Position numbers and translations under genes: made by a program
In this document: positions 21,803 through 34,471 of the stretch, piece by piece
Position numbering within the stretch: position 1 is the first letter of the stretch
Layout of the letters: every line of letters starts with the position of its first letter
The notes under the pieces: generated by a model
Seen by the model: only the letters and a program-made list of their open reading frames with translations
What the model was told of the DNA's origin: nothing
The model's database searches: none
NCBI RefSeq assembly: GCF_905171765.1
Contig: NC_053390.1
Location: 591,629,793 to 591,693,792 of the forward strand
Direction of reading: 5' to 3'
Origin: Bufo bufo
Lineage: Eukaryota; Chordata; Amphibia; Anura; Bufonidae
DNA length: 64,000 bases

Positions 21803-23476
21803 TAGTATTGATCGCGAATATTCTAATTGCAAATTTTTACCGCGAATATCGGTACTTTGAGGATTCACGAAAATCTAGAGTATAGTGCTAAATCTTCATA
21901 ATTGCAATATTCTAGATTTTATTTTTCATCAGTACCCTCCTCCTTCTTGCTTGTGGGCCAACGAGAACACTGCAATATCTTTGTCTGAACTTAGCAACAT
22001 CCCTAGCAACCAATAGGAAAGTTGCCTACCCCTTAGTATATAAGAACCTCCCCAGCAGCCATTTTCTGCAGTTTTTTGCAGTTCTGCTAGAGAGAGCAGT
22101 GACATTGCTGTGGTGTGTGCTTTGCTGAGTCATCTGGATCCTTATTCAATTACATTAGATAGTTAGCTCATATATATAATACAGATGGTTAGTGGGAGAT
22201 AGTCAGTGTAGGTTAGATAGTTATATAGTGTAGCTGATAGGAATTACTGTACTGTGCATTTTCTCCAATCCTGACAATCGGCTGCTGGAGGCGGCGGGGT
22301 CAGAACAAACCCTAATATGACCCTGTAGTGTAATCTTGAGCTTGCCCTGATAACTAAATTCAAGTAGCAGCCTCACCACAGGGCACTCGACCTTAAAATA
22401 GCGACCCCGTCAGGAACCTCTCCCTGTGAACTGGACCTGTTTGGTCCTACTCTAGTCCCGCTCCCTACATGCACGTTTCATGTCTCAGAAATCATCAGGG
22501 GAAATTTAACTAGAACTTATAAAACAGAGATAATCGGGTGATACCAGTTATAACACACCCATATGATCGTCTGTAAAATCTATGGGCTAGTGGAAGAAGG
22601 AGTGCTGGTTAAAGCTCCTTATCCACATGTACGGGCATCTGACTAGCCGCGGACCATAGATCGTCTCTGTTTTAATGGTTTTAGTTAAATTTCCCCTGAT
22701 TATTTCTGAGACATGAAACGTGCATGCAGGGAGCGGGACTAGATTAGGGCCAAACAGGGCCAGTTCACAGGGAGAGGTTCCTGACGGGGTTGCCCTTTTA
22801 AGGACGAGTGCCCTGTGGTGAGGCTGCTACTATTTAGTTATCAGGGCAAGCTTAAGACTACTCCACAGGGTCATATTAGGGTTTGTTCTGACCCCGCCGC
22901 CTCCAGCAGCCGATTGTCTGGATTGGAGTCAATAACTCCGGTGTCATCAGGACGCAGACTGCACCCTAGACATTGACGACAGGGCGGTAGGAGTACGGTT
23001 ATCAATCCCAGGTGCCGCCGTGCACCTTTACTTTACAATCAATTGTTTGGGTGCCGCTGTGCACATTGGTTTTCACTACCGCCGCTCTTTGATCTTACCA
23101 TTTTGTATGATTTTCACATTTAGGGCCTATCTTTTTAATTACATTAGTAAAGGTTATGTTTTAATACAACTAATTATCACTATTTTGTGCCATTGTATCT
23201 GAGTTATAGTGACGTTTACCTATGACAAGGAATATTGTCCTTTATTGTCTATTTGGTTATAACTGTGCATTTTCTCCAGTCTCAGGAAACTTATAGCAGC
23301 TTGAAAAATGTAGCAAAAGTAAGCCACGCCTGTATTGCGCGTGCAATATGCGCATATTACATTGCCGATTTTCGCAATCAAGAAAATATTGACTGGAGAT
23401 CATGAATTCTAGAATTTGCAAATGTATTGCGAATATTAGGCTAAAAATCGAATATTGCCCATGCTGATCATCACTA
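21803..23476. mobile_element. hAT element C (non-autonomous), perfect 8-bp target duplication
   Basis: The left end is TAGTATTGATCGCGAATATT, and the right end is the mirrored form of TAGTGATGATCAGCATGGGC. The element is flanked by AGCAGAAC at 21795-21802 and 23477-23484. The left part has a CCAATAGG box and TATATAAG near 22010-22045, promoter-like features common at the 5' side of these elements. There is no transposase. A retroelement-like insertion fills 22272-23263, so the original element was about 0.66 kb. A scrap of the same left end appears at 52684-52725. Confidence 0.85.
22272..23263. mobile_element. Insertion with inverted arms inside hAT C, about 17-bp target duplication
   Basis: ACTGTGCATTTTCTCCA occurs at about 22254-22270 and again at about 23264-23280, as expected for a target duplication. 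The first 650 bp is an inverted repeat: arms at about 22272-22500 and 22690-22920, with CGGCTGCTGGAGGCGGCGGG and its complement. ACGTTTCATGTCTCAGAAAT near 22472 recalls Penelope terminal repeats (GTTTCG...TCAG). The last 340 bp is unrelated and has no clear protein. A Penelope-derived unit is the best guess. Confidence 0.5.
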
Positions 23477-23653
23477 AGCAGAACATTGTCCAGAGCATCA
23501 TACTGCTGGCACTGGCTTGGGACACCTATGGTGCCCCTGTGACTTTAAATAACATACCTCTAGCCACTCTGTGTCACCATATGCTGTCTCCATAAGGCAC
23601 ATCAGAATGATACCTGTTCTGTCAATCTGTGCTACTTATTTCTAGAGCACATA

Positions 23654-24013
23654 CAGGTGAAACTCGAAAAATTTGAATATTGTTCATTAATTTCAGTAAT
23701 GCAACTTAAAAGATGAAACTAATATATGAGATAGACTCATTACATGCAAAGTGAGATATTTCAAGCCTTTATTTGGTATAATTTGGATGATTGTGGCTTA
23801 CAGCTTATGAAACCCCAAAGTCACAATTTTGAGGTACCCTTTGCTCAGGGGGTATGGATTAATTAGCTGACTAGAGTGTGACACTTTGAGCGTAGAATAT
23901 TGAACCTTTTCACAAAATTCTAATTTTAAGCTGCATTATTGCAATTCCTTTAAATTTGCATTACTGAAATAAATGGACTTTTGCAGATATTCAAATTTTT
24001 CGAGTTTCACCTG
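23654..24013. mobile_element. Mariner-type MITE, TA target site, 360 bp
   Basis: The ends are CAGGTGAAACTCGAAAAATT and its exact complement, flanked by TA at 23652-23653 and 24014-24015. There is no coding capacity. The long exact terminal repeat (about 30 bases with one or two differences) and the TA duplication support Tc1/mariner mobilisation. Confidence 0.85.
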
Positions 24014-24023
24014 TATACAGTAT

Positions 24024-24340
24024 GGGGTCAATTATTATGACCTCCTATGCCAGAAACTGGTGTAAAAAAAAAAAGTTGCATAGCCCTGTTTTGTGACTTC
24101 TTGAACACCTGTATGTGTAAATTTAGGCACACTTGCATTTTTACTCTACTCTCAGCACTGTGCATTGGTGGGGCATAGCGGAGGCTGGAGTTGATTTCAA
24201 TCTCGGCGCACTGGCTGCCAGAGAATGCACCTAATTTATGATGAGGCCTGTGCCTTGTCATAAATTAAGTACATCCTCTAATAGCACAGCAGATAACAAA
24301 GACCAGAGCAAAATATCAGTCTTTGATAAATGACCCCCCC
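24024..24340. mobile_element. Short MITE-like repeat with GGGGTCA ends
   Basis: GGGGTCAATTAT at the left and ATAAATGACCCC at the right form short inverted ends about 315 bp apart. The middle (TTTGTGACTTCTTGAACACC, GGCACACTTGCA) is non-coding. TAAATGACCCC also ends a similar repeat at 57350. Confidence 0.45.
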
Positions 24341-24461
24341 CTGTTTTTTACATTGTCATAACTAAGGACCATTTTTCTTATTGGCATGTGAAATAATTAT
24401 TGTATTGTTTCAGATATACACATCTCTGCTTCTTAGAAGCCAATAAAGTCATTAAGGTCCT

Positions 24462-24582
24462 GATTTAACAATACTGGTGTAAAGGAAAACTGGTTTAGTT
24501 GTCCATAGCAATCAATCAGATTTCACCTTTCATTTTTCAAAGGAGTTTTGAAAAATGAAAGCTGGAATCTGATTGGTTGTTG
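24462..24582. repeat. Short dispersed repeat with internal palindrome
   Basis: CAATCAATCAGATTTCACC, TTTCATTTTTCAAA, GGAG, then TTTTGAAAAATGAAAG and CTGGAATCTGATTGG form a stem-loop. Poly-T and poly-C tracts follow to 24645. Confidence 0.55.
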
Positions 24583-24865
24583 TTTTTTTTTTTTCATTCT
24601 TTACTTTTTTTTTTTTACATATTTTTTTTAACCCCCCCTAGTGGAATTTAACATGTTGTCATATGCCTATACCATACACTGCAATGCCTTACTATTGCAG
24701 TTTATGGTGATTAAGAAATCTTCCTATTAATTCCTGCCACAGGACTGGGAGCCTTTACAAGGCCTTAGGATGCCATGATAGCAGATCAGCACCCCACAAT
24801 ATTGCCACAGTGAAGCAAATTGGACAACCGAGGGAAGCCTCCCCACTGTGTATGGAGCCAGCTTA

Positions 24866-25434
24866 GGGTACTTTCACACTTGCGGCAGAGAGATCCGGCA
24901 AGCAGTTCCGTCGCCGGAACTGCCTGCCGGATCAGGCAAAACGTATGCCAACTGATGGCATTAGCAAGACTGATCAGGATCCTGATCAGTCTTAAAAATG
25001 CCTGATCAGTCGAAAAAATGCATTGAAATCCCGGATCCGTCTTTCCGGTGTCATCCGGCAAAAACGGATCCGGCATTTATTTTTTTCACCTTTTTTTCAG
25101 TCTGCGCATGCGCAGACCGGAAGGACGGATCAGGCATTCCGGTATTCTGAATGCCGGATCCGGCACTAATACATTCCTATGGGAAAAAATGCCGGATCCG
25201 GCATTCAGGCAAGTCTTCAGTTTTTTTCGCCGGAGATAAAACCGTAGCATGCTGCGGTTTTCTCTTTTGCCTGATCAGTCAAAACGACTGAACTGAAGAC
25301 ATCCTGATGCATCCTGAACGGATTACTCTCCATTCAGAATGCATGGGGATAAAACTGATCAGTTCTTTTCCGGTATAGAGCCCCTAGGACGGAACTCTAT
25401 GCCGGAAAAGAAAAACGCAAGTGGGAAAGTACCC
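24866..25434. mobile_element. Harbinger-like MITE, TTA target duplication
   Basis: The ends are GGGTACTTTCACACTTGCG and, reversed, GGGTACTTTCCCACTTGCG, flanked by TTA at 24863-24865 and 25435-25437. Inside are several copies of GCCGGATC and CTGATCAGT in both orientations. The ends match those of the MITE at 4631 (GGGTATTTTCACACTTGCGG), so the two belong to one family. Confidence 0.75.
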
Positions 25435-25835
25435 TTAGCTACTGATCCCGCTCTACTCCTCTTCTGCCATGTATGTCAAATGACAGAAAGTGAACTTCCT
25501 TGTCACAAAGAGGATTTTAATTACAACTTATAGAGTGAATGGTGAGTGAGGGACTCTCCTTCTGGATGCCCACCATATGCTTTAATAAGGTGTATGGACA
25601 GGAGGTTGTTTTAGGAGACATTCCCTCAGGATATGATGCAGAAATAGAAAATAGGGTCTAATTTTTTTCCTCCTAGAAACAGCTCTTATCCAGCAGCTTT
25701 TGCTGATATTACAGGCTTAGTCACATTCACTTAAATATGATGAACTCCAACATAAATCATAGCACTTGGACAGGAGTGGTGCTGTTTGTAGAAACTCAGC
25801 AGACCCATTTTTCTAATCCTGAAAAAGGCTTTTAA

Positions 25836-27040
25836 CCCCTTAGTGACCAGCCTATTTTGAGTCTTACTGACCGAGCATTTTTCTTCCTATTTCATTATTG
25901 CCTTCAAAGTGCTATAACTTTTTTACTTTTTCGTCTATGTAGCTTGTTTTTTGAGGGACAAGTTGAAGTCTTTAATGCTGCCATTTTCGGATACATAACA
26001 TTTTTTGATTAACTTTTTTACTGGGAGGGAGATAGGAAAAAACAGCAATACTGCCAACTGAGTTTTTATGTTATAAATTTTGCAGGGTTCATTTTTTGAC
26101 ATAAATAACATAATATATCTGGGTCAGTATGATTACAGTGATACCAAATAAATATATTTTTTTTACATTTTACAACTTTTTTGCAATAAACCCCTTTTAT
26201 TAAAAAGAAAATCTTTTTGCAATGCCGCATCTCAAGACTCATTTTAACTCATTTCTAACTTTTTTCTTTTTCTTTCTATGGAGTTATGTGATGGCTTGAT
26301 TTTTGTGGGATGACTTGTAGTTCTCATTGGTATCATTTTGGCATAATAACACTTTTTGATCGCTTGTTATTAGGTTTTTTCAGTGGCAACTAAGAATAAA
26401 TGAGTAATTCTGGAATTTTTCTTTACAGCGTTCACCGTAGGGGATATTTTTGTAGTGTGTGTTGTTACGGACGTGGCAATACCAAACATGTGGGGGAGAT
26501 TTTATTTTTGCATTTTTTTTCATTGAAATGTGTATTTCAATAAAAAAGCATATTTTTAATTGTAATTTATTTTATTTAATATTTTTTTAAATCCTATTAA
26601 TAGTGGGCTATGACAGACAATCTTTTGATTGCTTCTAAAATGCAATGCACTATCCCTATAGTACATTGCATTTTAATGCCAGTGCTATTAGTGACTAGCA
26701 GGCTGCGCCAGAGAGGCACAGTCTGCTGGAAAACACTCGATGCATGCTTGGGGCCTACACCAGGTCCCAGCCTGCCTTTACACGCATCAGCACCCTGCGA
26801 TCACATTTGCAGGGTGCAGAAGGAACACAGAAGCAGTAGGCTTCCTCTGTCACCGCTCACATGTGGGGGGTGCCATTGCCTGGGGCATATAAAGGCTTAA
26901 ACAGCCCGGATCGACACTCCTGCCCCCACTGTATGGGGGGCCTGTGCAGCCCTTAGATCGGGCCACAGTGAAAAAGCGCAGCTTAGCCTAAGGCTCCTTA
27001 GTGACCACTGTAGAAAGGCGTATGGGTGGACACTAAGGAG
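25836..27040. mobile_element. TTAA-flanked element (Kolobok/piggyBac-like), 1.2 kb, non-coding
   Basis: The ends are CCCCTTAGTGACCAGCC and, reversed, CTCCTTAGTGTCCACC, with TTAA at 25832-25835 and 27041-27044. The interior is AT-rich on the left and has CACCCTGCGATCACATTTGC on the right. It has no transposase. The TTAA target fits piggyBac or Kolobok; the sequence alone does not decide. Confidence 0.7.
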
Positions 27041-27044
27041 TTAA

Positions 27045-28150
27045 ATTGTGGTTCCACAGCTTCTAGGAAACCAAAGTGTACCTTCCATTCAATGCTTTGA
27101 TTTAAACAAAGGGAAAAATAAGATAAACACTTTAATCTAATGGGTTTCTTTTGGCACTTGCACGGAATATAAAAGCACAATGTTAAAAGCTTTCAGATAG
27201 TGTTTGAATCTGGGTTAAGTACACTCCTATTCTTTATATTTTATTTTAAAAAAATTGTATTCTCAAAAAATATAAAAATTAAATATAGATTATCTATTCG
27301 AAATCAGAGGCAGGGATATTCCACAGTTCTTAAATCAATAAGACATGCTTTTACAGAGAGTTCAACAGTGACTTTCACTAAGAAGCAAGAAACATGGCAA
27401 GGTGCCAGGACAGTCACTGACAGTATAGTATGAACATTCAACTAAATAGAAGTGTGGGTGGCTATAAAGCTTAAGGGAACATCAGACGGATGAGAAAGAG
27501 CTGTGAAAACGGAATACATGAAGTGAAAAAAAAAACTATCTGTGGGTAGTAATTGAAGCAATACAAAATCTATTTCGTGCCTGCCGCATTCTATATAACA
27601 TCAGGTTCAGAATGCGAATGGATGTAATTTAAAAATATATATGTTGTTCAAAGATATGGCTCCCAGTTTGATATTTCTCCTCGCTTTATGTTTTTTTTCC
27701 ATCACTGATTTATGTTTTACCCATTGCCTTTCCAATATTTTACTTCAGTGAGCCGTTAACGTATGCGACACAAAAACATAACATTTATTCTACATTTTCT
27801 CACATTGAAAACTTAGAAGAATGAAACATTTTGACTGTTCTTGTTCTTCCAGATCTTTTTTTCTTTTGATCACACAGCTGAACGGATGTGTCCAAGACAA
27901 TAATAGTAAGAGAAGAAATTCATTTAAATAGGTTGAGGGGAAATGAAGCATGATCTTTTACTTGACTTGCCACACTTAAGAAAGAAGTTATGATGCATAT
28001 GTGGATGCCTGCATTGCAAGTCAGAGATTTCTTAAAATTTTTACCATGGCCTATTTTTAACCGTAGTCCTATGTGATGTTGTAAACTACCATCTTTTTTG
28101 CTTTATTAGACACTTTCCCCCCCTAAAAGTGTTGGAAAAATAGCAGTAAA
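27045..28150. other. Intronic sequence without recognised features
   Basis: AT-rich. No protein motif, terminal repeat or tandem array was noticed. Confidence 0.5.
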
Positions 28151-29270
28151 TCTTGTGATGCCATTACTAATGGGCAATTTCATTACGAACTTCCCGGGGC
28201 AATAGAAGATTATGGGGCCCCTGTGTCCTTGCACACCCTCAAGCCACACCAACACACAGCCCCACCCATATATCGCATCCATAACTCTCACATCCAGTGA
28301 CGTCTCCTTTGATGTAGATGTTCTCTTTATTCATTTTCTCAATTCAGACCAGACCACCATGATGATTTCTTTCAGCCATCTCTCATCTCTGCAGTGTTTG
28401 ACAGACAGACAGACATCTTAGTTTCCTAATTTTCCTCCCACCTTCTCAACATCCCATCATGCACCCTCAATACTGAGACGCTGGGCCCCCAAAACTATAT
28501 TGTAGAAACAGATAAACCTCCTGAAAATACTAGTTACACACAGCGCCCCCTTCAATAATTATTGGAACACAATGCTCTAAAAAAATAACTGCACCCAGAA
28601 AATAGTGCCCCTGACACTAATAGTGTAACCATAATATCCCACAAAAATAACTGTGCTAAGCTAATACTGTGCCAGGGCGCCCCCACAGTAATAGTGATCC
28701 CCAAAATCCCAACAATAGTAATAATTCTGTTCCAGAGTGCACTTAGTAGTAATAGTGCTCCTACAGTGCCCCAACAGTAATTGTGTCCCAGAAGTAATAA
28801 TGCTCCCATAGTCCCCCAGTTGTAATAAAGCCCCCTTATAATGTGCGCCAGTACAAAAAATGCTCCATTGTGTGGCAGTAAAAAAAACAAAAAAAAACTC
28901 CTCTTAGTGCCCTCAGTAGAGTCATTGTCCCCAGAGTGCACTCATGTGATCCAATGACCCGTACTGTGTGCCACTACAAAAAACACTTAGTGCCCCCAGT
29001 TGAGCTAAGGTGCCCATAGTGCCCATATAATTTGTGCCAGTATAAAATACTCCTATATAGTGCCCACAGAAGATGCCCCCATAGTGCTCCTCCCAATCCA
29101 ATATAGTGCCCCCAGAAGATGCCCCCATAGTGCTCCTCCCCATCCTATATAGTGCCCTCAGAAGATGCCCCCATAGTGCTCCTCCCCCGTCCCCATAGTG
29201 CCATTCATAATGTGGCAGTATAAAATGCCTCTATATATTGCCCAACATAGATGCCCCCATAAATAAAATA
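28150..29270. repeat. Degenerate repeat rich in ATAGTGCCCC units
   Basis: From about 28540, phrases such as AATAGTGCCCC, AGTAATAGTG and CCCCATAGTGC recur irregularly. Near 29055-29190 they become a clear tandem of about 55 bp: GCCCCCATAGTGCTCCTCCC after TAGTGCCC(C/T)CAGAAGAT, about three times. The minus-strand frames rich in Gly/Leu/Trp arise from this. No gene. Confidence 0.6.
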
Positions 29271-30065
29271 ATATACAAACTAAAATAAATAAAATGTATA
29301 AAAGTCACCACTGTTTATGTAGATTTTTGTTTTGGCATCGCTGATCCACCGTGCGAAGTAGGTTAATTTCACAAAGATTCACAATCCATTTAAAAAGTGA
29401 TCGTGCTGCCTTCCACGGACTCCAGCCTCTAAGTGTAGAAATGGATGGTAACAGCTCTTTTCCTGCAGCCCCAACACAGAACTTCAAACAAAAAGAAGAT
29501 CTCCACCACGGATATTCCTTCTGCGGATTAAAAGGTTTCGGGCACAAAGTGAAGCTCCACCAGTTTCGTATAATTGTTTTCCTTTTATTATACTCACAAG
29601 GGGAATAGAATAACAGGCATCGAATACAAATGTCTGCAAAAGTCTGCAACACCGCCCGACACGGGTTTCGCCAAACGAGCTCCGTCAGGGGCGAATGCTC
29701 CACCCTTCCTGGGGCGTCTTCTTATACAGATAAAAAAAACACAAAAAAAAAAAAAAAACAAGAGGCACACCCCTCCCTCCTTGCCTTTAGTTTCATTTGC
29801 ACATATTTTTACATATTAAAATTTCTCCTACGTACTAAAATATACAATATATAGTAAAATATAAATATAAATATCCCACATAAAACTTCACATATTCTTC
29901 ATATATCGCAATCCGTAATGGACCTCTAGAATTCTTCCATTTGTTTCATCCAGTACATTTCACCATATATAGAGACACCGTTTTGCCACTATTCTTTCTC
30001 AACCAAAGAAAGTTCTTCTGTATACTTAAAACCGCACAATACATACAACACTGCTTCCTCCCTTT

Positions 30066-31745
30066 CTATTCAATTAAACAGGGCTTCAGGTCAAAGTCCA
30101 CATTTAAACCACCGGGCTGCATCCTGTATATCCACTCCACCCCCCCCCCCCCCCCCTCGCCAGTTGGTTGTCACCTTCTCCAAACCAGCAAACCAGAGTC
30201 CCTTTGGATCCTTTCCATGACATTTCTTAAAGTGCACTGGAACACTGTGCGTTTCCATGCCCTTTTTTATATTGTTGATATGTTCTTGTATCCATAGAAC
30301 CGCACGGACATCTCAACCGGTAAATGACCCCTATTTGTTCACAACTTATTTCTCCTTTGATGTTATATTCTACCTCATTTTTGCAACAATTTTCTGTTTG
30401 CTTCTCTGTTTCTTATGATCTTTGGAGCGGTTCCTGCATGCAATGCAGAAACCGCACCATGTGAACTGGTTATTTTCTTCTTTTTTATTTTTTATGGAGA
30501 TATGGCTATGAACCAACTTGTCACGTAAATTGGGTGCTTTTCTATACAGAATCTCTGGTTTTCCCGGAATGACACCCCCCAAAATAGGATCATTCTGTAA
30601 CACTGACCAATTTTTCCTTATTATGTTCTTAATGGGACCCGTGATGGCATTAAATTGCGTAAAAAATTTGAACCTAAAATCTTTTTCTTCTCCCCTTCCT
30701 TTTGTATTGCCCTTATTCTCCCCTCCACTTTCTATCTCTTCATGCATTTTTTGTAATTTCTCCCTATTATATCCTTTTTCCTCAAACCGTTCTTTAATTA
30801 TCTGACTTTGCTCCTCAAAATCTTTTTTATCTGTTCAGTTTCTATATATCCTCTGTAGCTGTCCTTTCAGTATATTTTCCAACCAGGGTCCATATTGACA
30901 GCTGGTTGTACCTATATACCCATTCACATCAGTATGTTTAAAGGGAGTCTTTCACGCAGATTCACCCTATTAACCTAATAACAGTGTTATGTCCACGGCA
31001 TCCCCCATATTAAAAGGGTGCTTACCGTTTGTTCCTTGCTAGCATCGTTGTGGAGAAAAACACTTTTAATCCGCATGCAAATGAGTCTGTGAAGGTGCCC
31101 AGGGGCGGCGTTACAACGGCCGGTGCCCATGCCCCTGGGTCATTTTCATATGAAGGCACTCCCCCTCCGCCGCGTCTGCCCGCCTTTAGTCTCAATTCTA
31201 ACCTCCCTCCTCCCGTCCGTAATCCCGCGCATGCGCACGCTAAACTGTGATCCCCCTGGCCCGACAGTGCTCATTCAATGCGCACGCGCCGATATCGCAT
31301 TCATTGGCGCATGCGAGGGATTACGGAAGGGAGGAGGGAGGTTAGAACAGAGACTAAGGGCGGGTAGACGCGGCGGAAGGGAAGTGCCTTCGTATGAAAA
31401 TGGGCACCTTCACAGACTCATTTGCATGCGGATTAAAAGTGTTTTTCTCCACAACGATGCTAGCAAGGAACAAACGGTAAGCACCATTTTAATAGGGGGA
31501 TGCCGTGGACATAACACTGTTATTAGGTTAATAGGGTGAATCTGCATGAAAGACTCCCTTTAAAAAATGTCTTTGTTCTCAAATTACTCCCATCCACTGA
31601 TATTGTAAGGTCCAAAAAATGAATCTCTACTGAGATAATCTCACTAGTGAAGGCCAAATTCCACGTGTTACTATTCAAAACATGAATAAAATTCCTCAGC
31701 CCTTGTTCTTCCCCCTCCCATATCATCAAACAATCATCAATTCCC
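30066..31745 (-). pseudogene. Penelope-like RT C-terminus, linker and GIY-YIG relic
   Basis: Pieces in order on the minus strand are IDDCLMIWEGEEQGLRNFI and ISVEIHFLDLTISVDGS (end of RT), RTKTFFK then TDVNGYI after the MITE, FNAITGPIKNIIRKNWSVLQ, DPILGGVIPGKPEILYRKAP, LRDKLVHSHI, a WCGFCIACRN Cys cluster, and finally EWIYRMQPGGLN before a stop at about 30068. The endonuclease part is shifted and interrupted by stops, and a 17-base C run (30140-30156) lies in it. It is clearly a different, older Penelope lineage from the pair at 5001-8341. Confidence 0.75.
30942..31559. mobile_element. Palindromic MITE with TTAA target duplication, inside Penelope RT
   Basis: The ends are AGGGAGTCTTTCACGCAGAT and, reversed, AGGGAGTCTTTCATGCAGAT, flanked by TTAA at 30938-30941 and 31560-31563. 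The arms match for about 160 bases (including GTTTGTTCCTTGCTAGCATC and its complement). The GC-rich core around 31110-31380 is also largely inverted (CGCATGCGC). Removing it rejoins the Penelope frame. Confidence 0.75.
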
Positions 31746-31769
31746 CATTGCCCCCCCCCTTCCCCGATC

Positions 31770-32197
31770 CACCAATGAGCGCTGCTAGTACTGGTCTTCT
31801 TCTCGGCGCTGTGCTTTGCCCTGACTGCATATAGCAGCAGTATGTAGTGCACCTGTACACACACTATGACCTGATGCTGCTTCAGGAGCAGAGAGTTCAG
31901 GAAGATCGGGCTGGATCTGCAGAGTGGTGGTACATTCTGCAGCAGAAGAGGCAAGTTGTTTTATATATTTTATTGCCTGGTCTGAGGTCCGATGAAGATG
32001 GGGGGTTTTATTAGGTGGTATTATTTGAGGTATGATAAAGATTGGGGTCTGATGAAGATTAGGGGTCTGATCTGAGGATTGATGAAGATTGAGGGTCTGA
32101 TCTGAGGTCTGTCAGGTCTGCCCAATTCTTATTTTCCTCCCTTTAAAACCTAGTTGAATCTTATGATCAGATATGTCTTATAAATCGAAAAATATGG
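31770..32197. mobile_element. Decayed MITE right end and GTCTGATGAAGAT repeats
   Basis: GGGGTCTGATGAAGATT and variants recur at 31980-32110. The right side ends GTCTTATAAATCGAAAAATA followed by TGGTA, resembling the common TACC...ATTTTTCGGACTATAAGAC MITE terminus in reverse. The left end was not found. Confidence 0.35.
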
Positions 32198-32583
32198 TAA
32201 ATGTAAAACTACCAAACTATTAGAAAATTTAAAATGACAGATATTTGGTAAAATATGTCACATCAGCAGTACGTCCAAACATTTATACAATAACAGAAAA
32301 GGTGGTGCATTACAGCAAAGATTCTGCTCTATGGACATATATTATACTCAGAATTGTAGTGCTCCAAATTAAGAAAATTGTGTGTTTATTCACAAAAATA
32401 CCTGCAACATTTAAACCTATTAAGAGTTTTTTTTTTTAAAGTTCTATTCTGTAAACTCATGGAGGATCATTTAGTAAACACTAGCACCTTGTGCTGGTCA
32501 TCATTTAGTAAACACTGGCATTTCATATGCACATCTTGTGCTGTTCATGTGCCAAAACTGGATTCTAAATGTGGTAGACATGT
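32198..32583. other. Intronic sequence without recognised features
   Basis: Nothing beyond a short duplication of CATTTAGTAAACACT (near 32467 and 32503) was noticed. Confidence 0.4.
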
Positions 32584-33377
32584 TAGAGATGAGCGAACCA
32601 CTCGAGAATTGGTTCGTTTTGGGTTTGTCCAAAGTTTGCTTCGGACCCAAATCATTTCGGGCTGAACCAAAGTTGTTACAATTGCCCTGGAAATTGGTAT
32701 AAAACCCCCTTTAGCCTACTAGGACTATTTTTTTGGGAGAAATTGTTATCTCTTTTTCATTTATTTTGAAATTAATTTTTTTCCCTCTCCCACCCCAAAC
32801 TCCTGAACACAATGACAGCAATAGTAAATGATGTGACTCTGACATACAAAACTATGGTTAAATGCACGTTAGACAGTGTTAACATACACACTGCACTGGC
32901 ACATGTGTTATACTTTATCATATTCCAAAGATTCCAAAAATTGTTCCTTATTGGGGGCAGACAATGTTTGAACACAAACGGTGTTATGGGATAAAACATT
33001 TTTTTTAAATGGCTGGGGGGGGGGGGGGGGGGGGAACAGAGCACCCAAAAATTATGCCTTGACAGAGTCAGAATATCTGCCCATACGACACTTGTATTGT
33101 TAGAAGAAAAAGTGTCTTGTTGTAAACAAACCTAAGAAAATTCTCCCTTTTAATTAGAAGCAGCGGCAGTGCAGTGTGGACATGGAAAGGGTACAGTACA
33201 GATATAGTGGCACGCGGCCGCAATAGTAGCGACAGCAGAATTAGCATAGCATGGAAAATACAAGGCATTAGGTCGGCTGTCTATGGGTAGTAGAAGTAAT
33301 AGTAATACTAGTAGTAGTGGTAGTAGTGGCAGTCTGGCAGATGCATAGCATTAATAGTGGTGGCAATAGGAGATTAG
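32584..33377 (+). mobile_element. hAT 5'-end fragment
   Basis: It begins TAGAGATGAGCGAACCACTC and continues GGTTCGTTTTGGGTTTG, a typical hAT terminal pattern here. It contains a 20-base G run at 33015-33034 and a GTA-rich stretch at 33285-33340. A LINE fragment follows at 33378. No transposase was seen. Confidence 0.5.
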
Positions 33378-34320
33378 AAGTTACATAGTTACATAGTTAA
33401 TAGGCTTGAAAAAAGACATAAGTCCATCAAGTTCAACCAAAGGAATAGGTGGAGATGTGAATCCCAGAAGGAAAAGAGACTCAGAATTCTACACATTTTC
33501 ATAATGTCATTTACTTTCAAGAATTCATCTAAACCCTTTTTAAAACTGTCCACTGTTCCTGCTGAGACCAAGTCCTGAAGAAGTCTATTCCACAGATTCA
33601 CTGTTCTTACAGTAAAGAAGGTTTGACGCTTCTGGAGACTGAACTTTTCTTCTCCATTTATATATTTGTATAGGCTAATTGTGTTCCCCCCTTAGATGTC
33701 TCTTCTCAATACTAAATACATTTAATTCTTTCAATCTATCTTCATAACTAAATCCCTCCATGCCCCTAATCAGTTTAGTCGTTCTCCTCTGTACTTTTTC
33801 TAGTTCTAAAGCACTATGGACTGGTGCCCAGAACTGAACTGCATATTCCAGATGAGGCCTCACCAACGCTTTGTAAAGTGGTAATATTACATCCCTGCCC
33901 TCCGAGTCCATGCCTCGTTTAATGAATGACAATATCTCCTGGTAGCCTTAGAAGCAGCATTGTATGCTGTTATTTAATCTACGATCTACAAGGACACCCA
34001 AATACTTCTCTATAAGTGACTCTCCCAGTGTTACATCCCCTAGGACATATGATGCAAAGAGATTATTACTACCAAGATGCAGAACTTTACATTTATCCAC
34101 ATTGAACCTCATTTACCAAGTTGATGCCCAAGAGTGTTCAAGTCAGCTTGTAGTTTATGAAAATCTTCCATAGACTGCACAGTACTACATAGATTAATGT
34201 CATCTTCAAAAATAGAAATGGTGCTATTAATCCCATCATCCTCAATATCATTTGGAAATAAATTAAATAATAGAGGACCGAGCACTGAACCTTGGGGTAC
34301 CATTCTAAATAGGAATCAAT
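33378..34320 (-). mobile_element. CR1/L2-type LINE fragment
   Basis: Minus-strand frames encode VPQGSVLGPLLFNLFPNDI and a degenerate FEDD in place of FADD (34303-34109), and later PLYKALVRPHLEYAVQFWAP, LEKVQRRTTKLIRGME and YEDRLKELNVF (33932-33675). The 3' tail on the plus strand is ACATAGTTACATAGTTAATA. It covers the end of RT and the C-terminal domain only, with stops. It is a different subfamily from the copies at 11266 and 61296. Confidence 0.8.
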
Positions 34321-34471
34321 GACCACAACTATCTGGTAGAGATGGCCTAGAACAGGAATAAGCTGTCAGACTCCTTATTCCTTGGCTTTCCCTATTGAAG
34401 CCAATGCTAAAAAAATGGGTATGATTATGCTGAAGTGCATGATCATATACATCACTGTACAGAAAACTTAA

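Larger units (their letters stand above)
29550..31745 (-). mobile_element. Penelope-like element 2, 5' truncated
   Basis: The 3' side (about 29550-30060) has the terminal-repeat phrase CGGGTTTCGCCAAACGAGCT next to GTCAGGGGCG. The coding part runs 31745 down to 30066. The 5' break lies at the RT catalytic motif (GIDDCLMIW, where YIDD is usual), much as in the other Penelope copies here. A TTAA-type palindromic MITE splits the coding part at 30942-31559. The exact 3' limit is uncertain. Confidence 0.7.
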
